Shown: one piece after another, positions 29,562 through 39,922 of the stretch
How positions within the stretch are numbered: the stretch's first letter is position 1
Layout of the letters: every line of letters begins with the position of its first letter
Assembly (NCBI GenBank): GCA_963737365.1
Contig: CAVTSD010000006.1
Location: 1 to 64,000 of the forward strand
Source: Roseiarcus sp963737365
GTDB taxonomy: Bacteria; Pseudomonadota; Alphaproteobacteria; Rhizobiales; Beijerinckiaceae
DNA length: 64,000 nt
Direction: 5' to 3'
Program-made: the position numbers and the translations under genes
Notes under the pieces: model-generated
Databases searched by the model: none
The model's input: the letters and a program-made list of their open reading frames with translations, nothing else
Told to the model about the DNA's origin: nothing

Positions 29562-29741
29562 GCGCGAAAGCCCCGTTTCAGGGCCGCGGGCGCCTCTCCC
29601 GCGGCTCGTTGGTGGCGCGTCTTGCCAGAAACCACGCTGCACCGCAACGCCGCGAACAATTCAATCGGTTTTAAGGCAAACGCGGCGGATAGGTCGGTCG
29701 CGCGGGGCCGCTGTCCGGGTTTTTCGGGTGATTTGCGCGTC

Positions 29742-32700
29742 TCAGCGCTTCCCGTCCGGGGTCCAGGTGGTCTCTCCGATGCGAAGCGACTGGACCTTCA
29801 ATTCGCCCTTGGCTTCGAACAGGTCGTCGCGTAGGGCGAGCCTGCCCTCGTGCTGGCTCACACCCAGCAAAGCATAGGCGGCCGACAGCATCCGGGCCGC
29901 CGAACCCGTGTACCACGACCAGCCGCCTCGCCCGCCGTGGCCCCAACCGTCATAGATGTCAGCCGGCTGCTGAATCGGAATGAGGCCGTAGACCGCTAAG
30001 TTTTCGGGGTCAGTCTTCTTTAACGGAGAGATCTTTTCGTAGATCTCGAAAGCCCGCGCGCTCAGTTTGGCGGCCAGTTTATGGTCGCCTCGGCGTCGGG
30101 CGGACACGGAGAGCCGAACGAAGCCATCGACGATCCAGGTCGCTCCGTGGCTGTATTGGCCGCCGTTTTCCCGCACGCCGGGAGGATAATCAGCGATGCG
30201 GCCGGGATAGGGCCGCGAATGTTCGTAGAATGGCTGCTCGAGCAGCAGCACACGGTTCTCGCGCTCGATCCCCTTCAGCCCGCCTTCGATCGCGGCAAAC
30301 GCGCGCTCATCGTCGCACGCGCCGGAATAAGCAGCCCAGCCTGTGGCCATTGCGTTGCGCGCGCCGACCTCTTGGCCATCGTCAGCAAAATCGAGCGCGT
30401 AATGGTCGCCCATCCAGCCAGCTTCGAGCGCCTTCCGCTGGCCTGCGAGTTCCTTTTCGCACTGGAGGGCAAAAGCTTCATCGCCCTTGGTCCGCGCCAG
30501 ATCGACGAAGCCGTCGAGCACGTTGGCGAGGAAGAACCCCATCCACACGCTCGTCCCGATTTCGCGACGGCCGAGCGCGTCGATCCCGTCGTTCCAATCG
30601 CCGGCGCGCAGCAATGGCAGGCCGTTCGCGCCCAGATGCTGAAGCGTGAAGGCTATGGCTAGGCGCGCATGCTCGTAGACGGTCGCGCTCTCTCGCGACA
30701 CACGCGGAACCACGATCCAGGTGTCCTCGCGCGCCGGCACAGCATCGCCTTCAAGGAAAGGCGTCACTTCATCGAGCACGGTACGATCGCCGCTCTCGCG
30801 GACGTAGCGAGCCAGAACGTAGGGCAGCCAAAGATGTGGATCGCTCGCCTTGGTCCGTTGCCCAAGACCGGTGCCGCCGCTCGGCGCCCGATGCCACCAC
30901 TTGAGCACGTCGCCTTCGCGGAACTGCTGGCTTGCGTGCAATACGATCTGGGCCCGCGTCAGCCGCGGCTCGAGGAGCGTCAGCGGCAGCACATCCTGCA
31001 ATTGATCGCGATAGCCCGTCGCGCCGCCAAGTTGGTTTGGACCTGCGCGTCCGAACAGCCGCGAGGCGTAGAGCTGGTACGGCAACCATGTGTTGACCAG
31101 ACGGTCGAAGTCCGGCCGGTTGGTATGGACTTCCACCTTGCCCAGCCGCTTGGCCCAGGATGCGCGCGTGGCCGCAAGTTCGTCTTCCGCGCGCGCGACG
31201 CCTACCCGCGCCGCGGCGGCCAACGCCTCGGATCGGCTGGGCGCCTCACCGAAGACGATCGCAATCTTTGCCTCCCCGCCGGGCGACAGCACGATCTCGC
31301 TGCAGAACGCGGCCACTCGCCGTCCGTCGTCGCGCGCCGCGCCGTCGCTCGCGCCCGTCTCGACCATCGCGGGGGTCAGAATATTGCGTCCCGGTCCGCC
31401 GAAAAATCGAGCGCGGATGGTCTCCGTCGTCGGTCTCTCGAGAGACGTCGCGGCGAAAGCGAAGCCGCGCACGAAATCGTTGTGCGGGTTGTTGAAGAGA
31501 AGCGTCGAACCAGCGGTCTCGTCGAGAATTTTGTCGATGCTCGCGTTGGGGCTGTCTTCCAGCGCGAGATCGAAATAGGGCGCGATGCGCAGGCGCTTTG
31601 GTTTTGGCCCGCGATTGCGGAGGGTCAAAAGCCGCATGTCGCCGGGATAGTTCGGCGGCGCGAACACAACATATTCCGTCTCGAGATCGCCGCGCGTCGT
31701 TGTGAACGTCGCGACGCCGGGCTCATAGACCGCGCCGTATGTCACATCCTCATGCTGAAAGGGCGTGAAGCCCGGCGCGTCAGTCTCGCCAGTTTCAAGG
31801 TCGCGCAGATAGATAATCTGCCCAGGCTGCACAGTCGTCACGCTGTCAAATCGAAACGCGGAGAGCCCGTTCTGACGGGCGTTACCGAAGGCGGAGAAGA
31901 TCTCGCCATCGTTGGAGACCATCGTCGCCATGCCGAGTTCGTTCGCCATCACGTGCGCCCAAGGTCGCGGCGTGCGATGGCTGAGACTTATCGCCTTGCC
32001 GTCGGCTGAGAACGCAAAAGGCCAGCGCGACGGCAGCGCAGGAGAAGGCTCGACCGCGCGGGTTTCGTACAGGCGTCTTTGAAGTTCCGCCTCAGGCAGC
32101 GGCGCAAGCCCCAGGCGCCTTGCGACCAATTCGCCCGCCCACACGGCGTTGTCGGCGCGGCCGACTATGAACTCCGACTCGGCCGTCGCGCCGGGCGCGA
32201 TCGTCGCTCGAACCGTGAAGCTGGCGGCAGGATCGAAGGGCCAGACCTTGCCTTCGTCGTCGAGCTTGCGCCACCTCCACCAACTCGCAGCCGGTGGGCT
32301 TCATAAGCGAGCCTTCGCCGATGAAGCGGATGCGCGAATCCTCATAGCCGACGAAGCTCAGCGCCCGCGCCTGGCTTGACGGCGAAGAACGATGTTTCGC
32401 CGCGATCGGCGCGCGCGGAACGCAAGAGACGGTTGCGCGCAAGGATGGCGTTCAGAGGACGCACGAATATTGTCTCGACATGCATGCCGGCGAAATCGAG
32501 GTCTTTCGCGTAAGCGCCGGTCTCGTTGCCTGCGATCTCACAGAAGCTCGTCAGCCGCAGCCGCCGCGGCTGGCTCGATTTATTTTCAAGCTTGATGCGC
32601 CAGCTTAAGATTGCGCCTTCGGCGTCGGGCGCAATCTCCATGCGGGCTTCGATTCCGTTCAGCGCATTGACGATCGCGACGCGGTTGAAGCCTGGCTCTT

Positions 32701-35188
32701 CAATCCGATAGTCGCCCGCGCGCCGCGCAGGTTCGAAGCCGATCGACCAGGGCGCCTCGCCCTCCTCGCTCACATAGAAAAAATGGCCGCGCGCCTGATA
32801 AGGATCGAGCGGCCGGCGAAAAAGATCGATTGCGAAGCCGCCCCGCTCCGCGCCCATGACAAAAGCCGCGCCTCGGCCGTCGCGTTGAATTTCGAGCCCC
32901 ACCGCGCCGTTGTTGAAGGCGAACCGGTCTGGACGTCGCGCAAGTTCGAGGGGCGCGCCAGCGAGCCACGGCCCCGCTGGCCCGACCTTGGCGCGCTCTT
33001 TGAAAAACGCCATGACGGATGCTGCGGCGATCGCAACTCCCGAAGCGGCGTAAGCGAAGCCAAGTGTCTTCACCGCATCCGGCATGGGTGCGGCGCCCCG
33101 CGCCAGCGTCTCCGCCCCCGTCCAAGCCTTGTCCCACTCCGGTCCGCGCGGAATGTAAAAAGGAATAAGCAGCGGCGCCCAAGTGCCAAAGCGGCGGATG
33201 CCGTCGGGAATGGCTCGTGTACGACCGCGGTGGCCAGCGAAACGCGCCGCCGCCTCGTCGGCGCGGTCGCCGCCGAGAAACGACAGGTTGACCAGGGTTG
33301 CGACCCTAAGCCCCATATGGTCGAACCAGATCAGGATTCTGAGCCAGTCATAGGCGAGCAGGCCCGTGAACATGGCTAAGCTGAACTGCCGGAAATCCGC
33401 AGGACTCAGAGTCGCGCTCGCGCCGATGGCGACGCCCGTGCGAATTGCGCCATCCTGGTTGTACCAGGTCGGGTCCGGTGACTGGCGCAGGAACGAGTTG
33501 ATGACGGGAGCCATCCACAAGCCCCAGCGCAGCACCCGCACCCCCTGCTCCACCAGGCCTTCGACGCCTGCGGGGCTCAAAAGCGTCTTGATCGGATGCA
33601 AGCTTCTCCGCAACGCGGCGTCGAGCAGAACGTAATTGATCGAGAACAGCGGCGCAGCGAGCGACCAGTTGATGACGCCCGCCACCAACTCGGTCCAGAA
33701 CAGCCTGACCCCGCCCGCCACCTCGCCGAGGTTGATAGAGCCGTATTTGTTGAAGATGGGATAGGTGGTGAAGTCGCCGAGCTTGCGGCCGTCGAGCCGA
33801 TAGTTCACGTCGGCATAGGCCCAGAACTTATCGATCACGACGTGGAGTTGAGGCGTATCGATGTACCAGCCGAGCGCCCCAGCCACCAAGGCGCCAAGCA
33901 AAACGCCAAGCGCGTAAAGCCGCCAGCTTTGCAGCTTCGTCCGCTCGCCGCGGATCACGCTTCCCGCATCGAAGGCGAGGTCGACGCCGCCGTAGCAAAG
34001 CGCGCCCATGGCAGCCATCGCGAGAAAACGCGCCCCGCCGTCGTAGGCCGCGAGGTTAGCCCGATAGGCGAGCGCGAGGCCGAGCCCGACGACAAGTCCC
34101 CGCGCGGGCCCTCTCGCGTCTCGGTAAGCCGCTCTCAACCGCCCGAAGAATGGCGGCGTTCCATCGGCGCTGCCCACGATCGTTTGGCCGAGTGGAAAGA
34201 GGAGCGCGCCGAGAATGGGGCCAACAAGCAGCGCGCCGCTGTCCAGAACCAATGCCGCGCCGGGCGCGCTCAAGGTCAGGGCCGCGATGAGGATCAGCCC
34301 CATGAACAGCGCGCCGTAGATCGCACCCTTGATGAAGCCGGTCCGCCAATGCTCCCAGACCACCTCGAAGCGCGGCGGGCGACCGGCGAGCCAGTCGAGA
34401 GCGACTCCGGTCAGGAGATAGACGATCGCCCATAGCCCAGCTTGAGCCAGCGCCGCGCAAAGACTCGAGACAATGATCGATAGAAATGGCTGCGCGACCC
34501 ATTGCGCCGCGTTGGCGAACAGAGGAGTCGCGGCAGCGACCGCGCCGCTGAGCGCGAAAAGTGCGTGCGTGCGGAGCGAGCGCGGAATCATATTGACGCT
34601 GACCAGGTTGATCAGGATCAAGATCGCCTCGCCGATGAACCAGAGCGTCAGCGCGCGCCCCGTGGCGACTTGCGCCGGAAAGGGCAAACTGGCGTGGGCG
34701 GTCACGGCCGAGGCGAGTTCGGCCATGTGCCAGTCGGCGCCGATCGCGAGCATGAGGTTGAACAGGAACGGGATCGCAATCAGGCTCACCGCCTCGATGA
34801 GCCGCAGCCCGCGAAAGCCGCCGATGAGGGCCAGGATCGAGCCCCCGGCGTAGATGACGAGCGCGATCGTCGCAGCGGGTGGGTCAAAGCGAAACACATC
34901 CGCCCATGGGCCCGGGAGCTGCCAGAAGCCGAGAGCGTTGTTGCGATCATAGGCGAAGAGCGCGAAGGCTGCGGCATCGATGACGATCAGCGCCGGCGAA
35001 TAGGGGCGCTCGGCTCTCGCCCAACGCAGGAGCGCTAATCCGCCAGCGCCAGCGAGCGCCGCGACGATTGGTTGCAAGAGCGCGACGGCCGCGTAAATGG
35101 CAAGCGCGAGAAGCGCCAAGCCGGCGACCCACGGAAACGCTACGGTGCGGCGCACGAAAGGGCGTGCAAAAGCAGGGGACGTCTCCAT
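29742..35188 (-). pseudogene. Very large membrane protein with GH94-like phosphorylase region, two apparent +1 frameshifts
   Basis: Corrected, this would be a single protein of about 1,814 residues. The first 650 residues hold roughly a dozen membrane segments. The remainder resembles the GH94 region of cyclic beta-1,2-glucan synthases (NdvB/ChvB). It has a beta-sandwich (FAFNNGAVGLEIQRDGRG ... SWRIKLENKSSQPRRLRLTS), a second sandwich, and the (alpha/alpha)6 barrel with PHLWLPYVLARYVRESG and the catalytic-type motif LLRAGDWNDGIDALG. Breaks are near 32355, where an extra G in gcgggcg shifts PGAALSFVGYEDSR, and near 32270, where GCELVEV must join WRKLDDEGKVWPFDP. No GT84 glycosyltransferase domain is seen, so it is not a normal NdvB. 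It may process or phosphorolyse periplasmic glucans. The start is taken at METSPAFARPF. Confidence 0.75.
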
Positions 35189-35366
35189 GCCTTTCGCGCT
35201 CCCGATTAGGCCCGCGTCTTCCTTGCGGATTGCACACTGAGTCGCAAGCCCGACGTCAACGACGCTTGCCGGTCGCCCCATAGCGGCCCAATATGGCGTC
35301 TATGTGCATTCAGGCGGCTACAATTCGGCCACAGTGTCGCGCGAAGTGGCCGTTTGGGAAGTCGTC

Positions 35367-35591
35367 ATGATCATTCACCGATACGCGGCGCTCGCCGGCG
35401 CGGTCGTCGCATCCATGGCTGCGCAAGCAGCGGAACTTCCATCGCAGCACCACAGCGACAAGCCCAGGCAGCCCGAAGCAGCCAAGAAGTGCGATGTCGC
35501 TGGATCTCCCGGCGTCTTGGCGCCGAACGGTGTCTGTGTTCGCTTCAGCGGATACGTTTCGTCGCAATTCGGCGGCAGCCAACTGAAGTAG
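35367..35591 (+). CDS. Small exported protein with porin-like fragment
   Basis: The ATG at 35367 gives 74 residues: a signal peptide (MIIHRYAALAGAVVASMAAQAAE) and a short mature part. The end, CDVAGSPGVLAPNGVCVRFSG followed by YVSSQF, is like the N-terminal strand of rhizobial porins (two Cys, then a GGYV-type strand). It stops 53 bp before queF. It may be the stub of a porin gene or a small periplasmic protein; the former seems more likely. Confidence 0.5.
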   Translation: MIIHRYAALAGAVVASMAAQAAELPSQHHSDKPRQPEAAKKCDVAGSPGVLAPNGVCVRFSGYVSSQFGGSQLK

Positions 35592-35643
35592 ATTTCATCG
35601 CCGGAGCCTTGCCGGTGAAAGCGGCTTGGGACTAAACGGGCCC

Positions 35644-36105
35644 ATGAAACAAGCGCAGCCCGCCTTCGCCCATTTGGGACAACCCTCGCGCATCCCGGAT
35701 GCGCCCGATGCCAAGACGCTCGACCGGGCGCCCAACCCGCAGGCCGATACAGACTACGTCGCGCGTTTTACCGCGCCGGAATTCACCTCGATGTGCCCCG
35801 TGACGGGGCAGCCCGATTTCGCCCATCTGGTGATCGATTACGCGCCGGACCGGTGGCTCGTCGAATCGAAATCGCTGAAGCTTTACCTCCAGAGCTTCCG
35901 CAATCACGGCGCGTTTCATGAAGACTGCACAGTGCGCATCGGCAAGGACCTGGTCGCATTGCTCAAGCCGCGCTGGTTCAGAATTGGCGGCTACTGGTTC
36001 CCGCGCGGCGGCATGCCGATAGACGTGTTCTGGCAGAGCGGCAAGCCGCCGAAGGGAGTTTGGATCCCCGACCAGGGCGTCGCTCCCTACCGCGGGCGCG
36101 GCTGA
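35644..36105 (+). CDS. queF: NADPH-dependent 7-cyano-7-deazaguanine reductase QueF
   Basis: QueF reduces preQ0 to preQ1 in queuosine synthesis. This is the short unimodular form, 153 residues. The catalytic Cys lies in PEFTSMCPVTGQPDF together with the active-site Asp, and the NADPH/substrate motif ESKSLKLYLQSFRNH is complete, followed by GAFHEDC. The chosen ATG (35644) gives MKQAQPAFAHLG. No other queuosine gene is in the window. Confidence 0.95.
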   Translation: MKQAQPAFAHLGQPSRIPDAPDAKTLDRAPNPQADTDYVARFTAPEFTSMCPVTGQPDFAHLVIDYAPDRWLVESKSLKLYLQSFRNHGAFHEDCTVRIGKDLVALLKPRWFRIGGYWFPRGGMPIDVFWQSGKPPKGVWIPDQGVAPYRGRG

Positions 36106-36197
36106 CCGGAGTCTGTAGCCGCCCGGAACAAGCCCATATGCGGCGCGTTCAGTCGGCTTCACGACGCGCAACGCGTCCAATGGAATGGAGCCGGCAG

Positions 36198-36758
36198 ATG
36201 AATCGTCGTTTTCTTCTTGCCTCGATCGCGACTTTATCGGCAGGTCGAGTTGTCGCCCAACAATTGTCTTCCCCAGCGCCCGCCCCTAGCGCAATGACGG
36301 ACGCTCGGCAAAAGCACATCAAAGAGACGATGGCCTATGGTTCGTTGTCGCTGCTGCTGAGTCGAGCCGCAAAGCCCAAAGTGACCCACCCTGTGCTCAA
36401 GCAGTTTGTGGAATTCGAGATCGCCGAGCAGGAAACGGTTGCCGACGTATTGAAGGCGATCCAGACCAACGCTGCACCTTCAGGCTCCATTCCGTCGCCA
36501 AGCGATGCTGAGCTTATGCAGAACCTTGACGAGCCCGGGAAGGCGTCGGTCGGGAAACTTCGCGCGCTAAAGGCCGGGTCGGATTTCGATCGAGACTACA
36601 TTCGCTATGAGGTCGAGGGGCACCGGAAGCTTCTGGACATTCAGGAAGTCTATCTCAGGGCGCCGGACAATCTTGACGAGACAAACTTTGCGAAGCTTGC
36701 CCGCGCTGTGATCAAGGAGCATTTGACCCTGCTCGGCGACTTGGACAAGTCGGCTTAG
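36198..36758 (+). CDS. Exported DUF4142-type protein
   Basis: The ATG at 36198 (GGAGCCGGCAG upstream) gives 186 residues. The N-terminus MNRRFLLASIATLSAGRVVA is a signal peptide. The rest is helical with the ferritin-like DUF4142 pattern: ETMAYGSLSLLLSRAAKPK, VLKQFVEFEIAEQETVADVL, FDRDYIRYEVEGHRKLLDIQ. The function is unknown; relatives are often stress-induced periplasmic proteins. Confidence 0.75.
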   Translation: MNRRFLLASIATLSAGRVVAQQLSSPAPAPSAMTDARQKHIKETMAYGSLSLLLSRAAKPKVTHPVLKQFVEFEIAEQETVADVLKAIQTNAAPSGSIPSPSDAELMQNLDEPGKASVGKLRALKAGSDFDRDYIRYEVEGHRKLLDIQEVYLRAPDNLDETNFAKLARAVIKEHLTLLGDLDKSA

Positions 36759-36774
36759 GCCCGGCGGCCGGGCC

Positions 36775-37677
36775 TCAAGCCGCGCGATCGGCTCGCGGGA
36801 CGGGTCGCTTCGGGCTCAGCAGCTTGCCGATTGAGCGTCCCCTCTTCTCAGCGAGACCCGGGGCGTCCCTCGCCAAAGCATATACGCGTGCTCGCAGATT
36901 ATCCGCGAGCTCTTGCCGGTCCCGAACTGCAGCGATCGATGCAAACGGGACTGGCGCGCCGATTGCGACTGGCAGCGCCGCGCCGATGCGCGATTTAACT
37001 TCATGGAAGATAAGCGAAAGCCGGAGCGTCAGGCTCACATGGCTGGCGATCTGGAACAGGCGGCTGTTCTGTCCACCGAACCAGATCGGCACGACCGTCG
37101 CCTTCGACCGCTGGATGAGTTGAGACGCGAACGGCTGCCAGCGCCCGTCAATCGCAGACTTCAGCCCGAACTTGTCGGGAGTTGTCGAAATCGCGCCGGC
37201 CGGGAAAACCACCACCGCGCGGCCTTTGGCGAGATGAGCCCGCGCTGCGGCGCGCGAGGCCAGGTTCGTTTGCTCGGCGCCCGCCGCGCCGGAGAAATCA
37301 ATCGGCAAGATGAACGGCGTCGCCTCAGGCGCTCGTGTGAGTACGATGTGGGTGAGAATCAGGAAATCTGGCCTAACTTTGCTTACTAGCCACGCCATCA
37401 CGATGCCGTCGAGCACGCCATAAGGGTGATTGGCGACGAAGACCACAGGGCCAGTTTTGGGAACAGCGGCAAGCGCATTTGCGTCGTAACGGACGTCGAG
37501 TTCGAGCGAACGCACCGCGGCCTGCCAGAAATCCTCGCCTTCGCGCGGAAAGCGCTGGTTCTGCACATACATCTGCTTGAGTTTGGGCTGACCGGTCGCT
37601 TTCTCGACGAATCGGATCAAGGCCCGCTGGATCGGCGGATCATTCGGGGTCGCGTAACTGAAAAGGTACTTGTCCAT
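36775..37677 (-). CDS. 1-acylglycerol-3-phosphate acyltransferase-like protein
   Basis: A 300-residue PlsC-superfamily acyltransferase. The catalytic motif is NHPYGVLDG (NH-x4-D form) near residue 83 and the second motif is VVFPAGAISTTPDKFG. A third conserved segment is KATVVPIWFGGQNSRLFQI. Members acylate lysophosphatidate or the lyso form of ornithine lipids in rhizobia; the exact substrate cannot be told. It converges on the DUF4142 gene and precedes no obvious partner. Confidence 0.82.
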   Translation of the reverse strand: MDKYLFSYATPNDPPIQRALIRFVEKATGQPKLKQMYVQNQRFPREGEDFWQAAVRSLELDVRYDANALAAVPKTGPVVFVANHPYGVLDGIVMAWLVSKVRPDFLILTHIVLTRAPEATPFILPIDFSGAAGAEQTNLASRAAARAHLAKGRAVVVFPAGAISTTPDKFGLKSAIDGRWQPFASQLIQRSKATVVPIWFGGQNSRLFQIASHVSLTLRLSLIFHEVKSRIGAALPVAIGAPVPFASIAAVRDRQELADNLRARVYALARDAPGLAEKRGRSIGKLLSPKRPVPRADRAA

Positions 37678-37741
37678 TGGACCCGTCTAAAGGAGCCTTA
37701 TTCTTTAGATCAGTCACACGACCGTCATGTGACAAATGCCC

Positions 37742-38599
37742 TCACACGGTATAAGCGTGGCGCTTCGCGAGCCTGTCAAAATCCTGCAGCTCGGCGACAA
37801 GCGCCTCGAAGTCCTTTAATGGCACCATGTTGGGCCCGTCTGAAGGCGCGTGATCCGGGTCCTGATGGGTCTCGATGAAGACGCCAGCGACCCCGACAGC
37901 CACCGCCGCTCGCGCCAGCACTCGAACAAACGCACGCTCCCCGCCCGAGGAGGTCCCCTGCCCACCCGGCTGCTGGACGGAGTGGGTGGCGTCGAAGATG
38001 ACCGGCGCGCCGGTCTCGCGCGCAAGAATCGGCAGCGCGCGCATGTCAGAGACAAGCGTGTTGTAGCCGAAACTTGCCCCCCTCTCCGTCACCAGAATGT
38101 CGGCCAAACCGGCGTCGTCGAGTTTGGCCACGACGTTCTTCATGTCCCAGGGCGCGAGAAATTGTCCCTTTTTCACGTTGACCGGCCGGCCAGCCTCCGC
38201 CGCCGCAACCAGAAGGTCGGTCTGGCGGCAGAGGAAGGCCGGGATCTGCAACGCGTCGACCGCTTGCGCAACCGGACGGCATTGTCCAGTTTCGTGCACG
38301 TCGGTGATGACCGGAAGGCCGAGCGTCTCCCGGATCTCGGCGAAAATCGGCAGCGCCGCGTTTACGCCCACCCCGCGCGCAGCGGACCCCGAAGTTCGAT
38401 TGGCCTTGTCGAAAGACGACTTGAACACGAGGCCGATAGCGCGGCGCGCGGCGATTTCCTTTAACGCCGCCGCCATCTCGAGCGCATGGGCGCGGCTTTC
38501 GATCTGGCATGGGCCCGCGATGAGGGCCAACGGTAGCGAGGGCCCGAACCGGGCCGCAAGCGGCCCCTGGCCGACCTGAACGATGGAATTGTTGCGCAA
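37742..38599 (-). CDS. kdsA: 3-deoxy-8-phosphooctulonate synthase (KDO-8-P synthase)
   Basis: A 285-residue enzyme that condenses phosphoenolpyruvate with arabinose 5-phosphate for the lipopolysaccharide core sugar KDO. Motifs: LIAGPCQIESRAHALEMA, FKSSFDKANRTS, PVITDVHETGQC and FDATHSVQQPGGQG. The start frame may begin with a leucine-type codon giving MRNNSIVQVGQGPLAARFG. The length is typical and no break is seen. In many relatives it sits near eno and pyrG, not here. Confidence 0.95.
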   Translation of the reverse strand: MRNNSIVQVGQGPLAARFGPSLPLALIAGPCQIESRAHALEMAAALKEIAARRAIGLVFKSSFDKANRTSGSAARGVGVNAALPIFAEIRETLGLPVITDVHETGQCRPVAQAVDALQIPAFLCRQTDLLVAAAEAGRPVNVKKGQFLAPWDMKNVVAKLDDAGLADILVTERGASFGYNTLVSDMRALPILARETGAPVIFDATHSVQQPGGQGTSSGGERAFVRVLARAAVAVGVAGVFIETHQDPDHAPSDGPNMVPLKDFEALVAELQDFDRLAKRHAYTV

Positions 38600-38744
38600 G
38601 GAATGTCCCAGTCGCGGGAAATATCCCGCATTCGGCTGCGGCTCTTACCGGCAGGTCCGGCTCAATGGCAAGCGCCGAGGGAAATAGGCCGAGCGTACTA
38701 TCAGGAGCACATCGTAACCAAACTCATGAACGCGTCGCTCTCCG

Positions 38745-38850
38745 CCTCGTCCTGAGGAGCGCTGAAAGCGCGTCTCGAAGGACACTTCAGGGGCTGCCGA
38801 ACCGCCGGCGTCCACTGAAACATTCTTCGAGGCTCCAGAAGGAGGGAGCT
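38745..38850. repeat. Probable interspersed palindromic repeat
   Basis: TCCTGAGGAGCGC (38750-38762) and GCGCGTCTCGAAGGA (38768-38782) form an imperfect hairpin, followed at about 38819 by the related fragment cattcttcgaggctcc. As I recall, the string 'cctgaggagcgc...tctcgaagga' is widespread in intergenic regions of rhizobial and methylotroph genomes. It fills the gap between kdsA and the VOC gene. Confidence 0.55.
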
Positions 38851-39247
38851 ACGCCTCCCCCTCCACGGTTTCGCTCGCCGCAAAGTCGATCTCGACCCGC
38901 GCGCCGCTGGGATCGAAGAAAAACAATTGCCATAAGCCGCCCGCATGGCCGGGCTGCGGCAACCGTCTCAAGTCGTATTTGATTTCCCGCGCGCTTAGCT
39001 TGGCCACGTAGGCCGACGGGTCCGTGCCCCAGAAAGCGATATGGTCAAGCACGCCGCCGCCCTCGGGAATGGAGGGTCTTTCCACCACATGCAGCACCGC
39101 CTTGCCGTCATTGTAGAGCCAGGCTCCAGGGAAGGAGAACGCAGGACGCGGCCCCGACGTGAAGCCTAGAATGTCGTTATAGAAGGCGACCGTCTTTTCG
39201 GCATTCGTCGTGAGGATGGTGAAATGATCCATCCGAGCGATCGGCAT
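38849..39247 (-). CDS. VOC-family (glyoxalase/dioxygenase-like) protein
   Basis: The ATG at 39247 after GGGAGGAGAGGCCG gives 132 residues. It has one vicinal-oxygen-chelate module pair: the first metal-ligand-type motif is MDHFTILTTNAEKTVAFYND, with His near residue 8. The middle has VLDHIAFWGTDPSAYVAKL and the end LWQLFFFDPSGARVEIDFA with the terminal Glu. The family includes lyases and resistance proteins; no substrate can be given. Confidence 0.82.
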   Translation of the reverse strand: MPIARMDHFTILTTNAEKTVAFYNDILGFTSGPRPAFSFPGAWLYNDGKAVLHVVERPSIPEGGGVLDHIAFWGTDPSAYVAKLSAREIKYDLRRLPQPGHAGGLWQLFFFDPSGARVEIDFAASETVEGEA

Positions 39248-39395
39248 CGGCCTCTCCTCCCTTGCGCGCAATGCGCGAGCGACTGGTCCCGCCGCTCAGC
39301 GACGCCGCAGACTCGTCGTCTCTCCAAGCCCGTGTCAAGTCGATCGGCGAGAAGGCCGGAATTTGACATGCCCCGCGCGCCCGGCGCACGCTTTG

Positions 39396-39908
39396 ATGAT
39401 GAACGACGACACGAATAATGGCCTCGAGGGCGAACTCGGCGTTCTGGCGCGCCGCAAAATCGAGGCGGCGATCATCGCGCCGATTTATGACGAGATGCGG
39501 CAGATGATCGGCGAAGACAAGGCGCGCGAGATCCTGCGCCGCGCCATTCGTCGCGCGGCGATCGATTCAGGCGCCGAAATAGCCTCGCGCACGCCCGGCG
39601 GAGCGGACCTCGAAAGCTTCAAGGGAATCCTGCCTTTGTGGACGAAGGACGACGCTTTAACGATCGAGGTCCTCGATGAGGCGCCCGGCGTGCTCGACTT
39701 CAACGTCACGCGTTGCCGCTATGCGGAGACCTATCGCGCGATGGGGCTTGGGGACATCGGCGAGATCCTGTCCTGCAACCGAGACGGCGCGTTCTGCGAG
39801 GGCTATGATCCGCGAATCAGGCTGACGCGGACCCAGACGATCATGGGCGGGGCGAGGCATTGTGACTTCCGCTATCGCTCGAGCCCGGATGGGCAGTCGT
39901 CTCCATAA
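39396..39908 (+). CDS. L-2-amino-thiazoline-4-carboxylate hydrolase-like protein
   Basis: The frame from the ATG pair at 39396/39399 gives about 170 residues: MNDDTNNGLEGELGVLARR onward. The pattern RKIEAAIIAPIYDEMRQMIG, then the C-terminal CNRDGAFCEGYDPRIRLTRT and IMGGARHCDFRYR, matches the ATC-hydrolase-like family. In Pseudomonas an ATC hydrolase acts in D,L-thiazoline-to-cysteine conversion; most family members are uncharacterised. It lies 14 bp before the quinone reductase gene and is probably co-transcribed with it. Confidence 0.75.
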   Translation: MMNDDTNNGLEGELGVLARRKIEAAIIAPIYDEMRQMIGEDKAREILRRAIRRAAIDSGAEIASRTPGGADLESFKGILPLWTKDDALTIEVLDEAPGVLDFNVTRCRYAETYRAMGLGDIGEILSCNRDGAFCEGYDPRIRLTRTQTIMGGARHCDFRYRSSPDGQSSP

Positions 39909-39922
39909 AGGGAAATGCTTGC

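Noticed and set aside
30669..32009. 446-residue plus-strand frame inside the GH94 gene
   Set aside because: Antisense shadow of a long GC-rich gene; no signal, domain or ribosome site.
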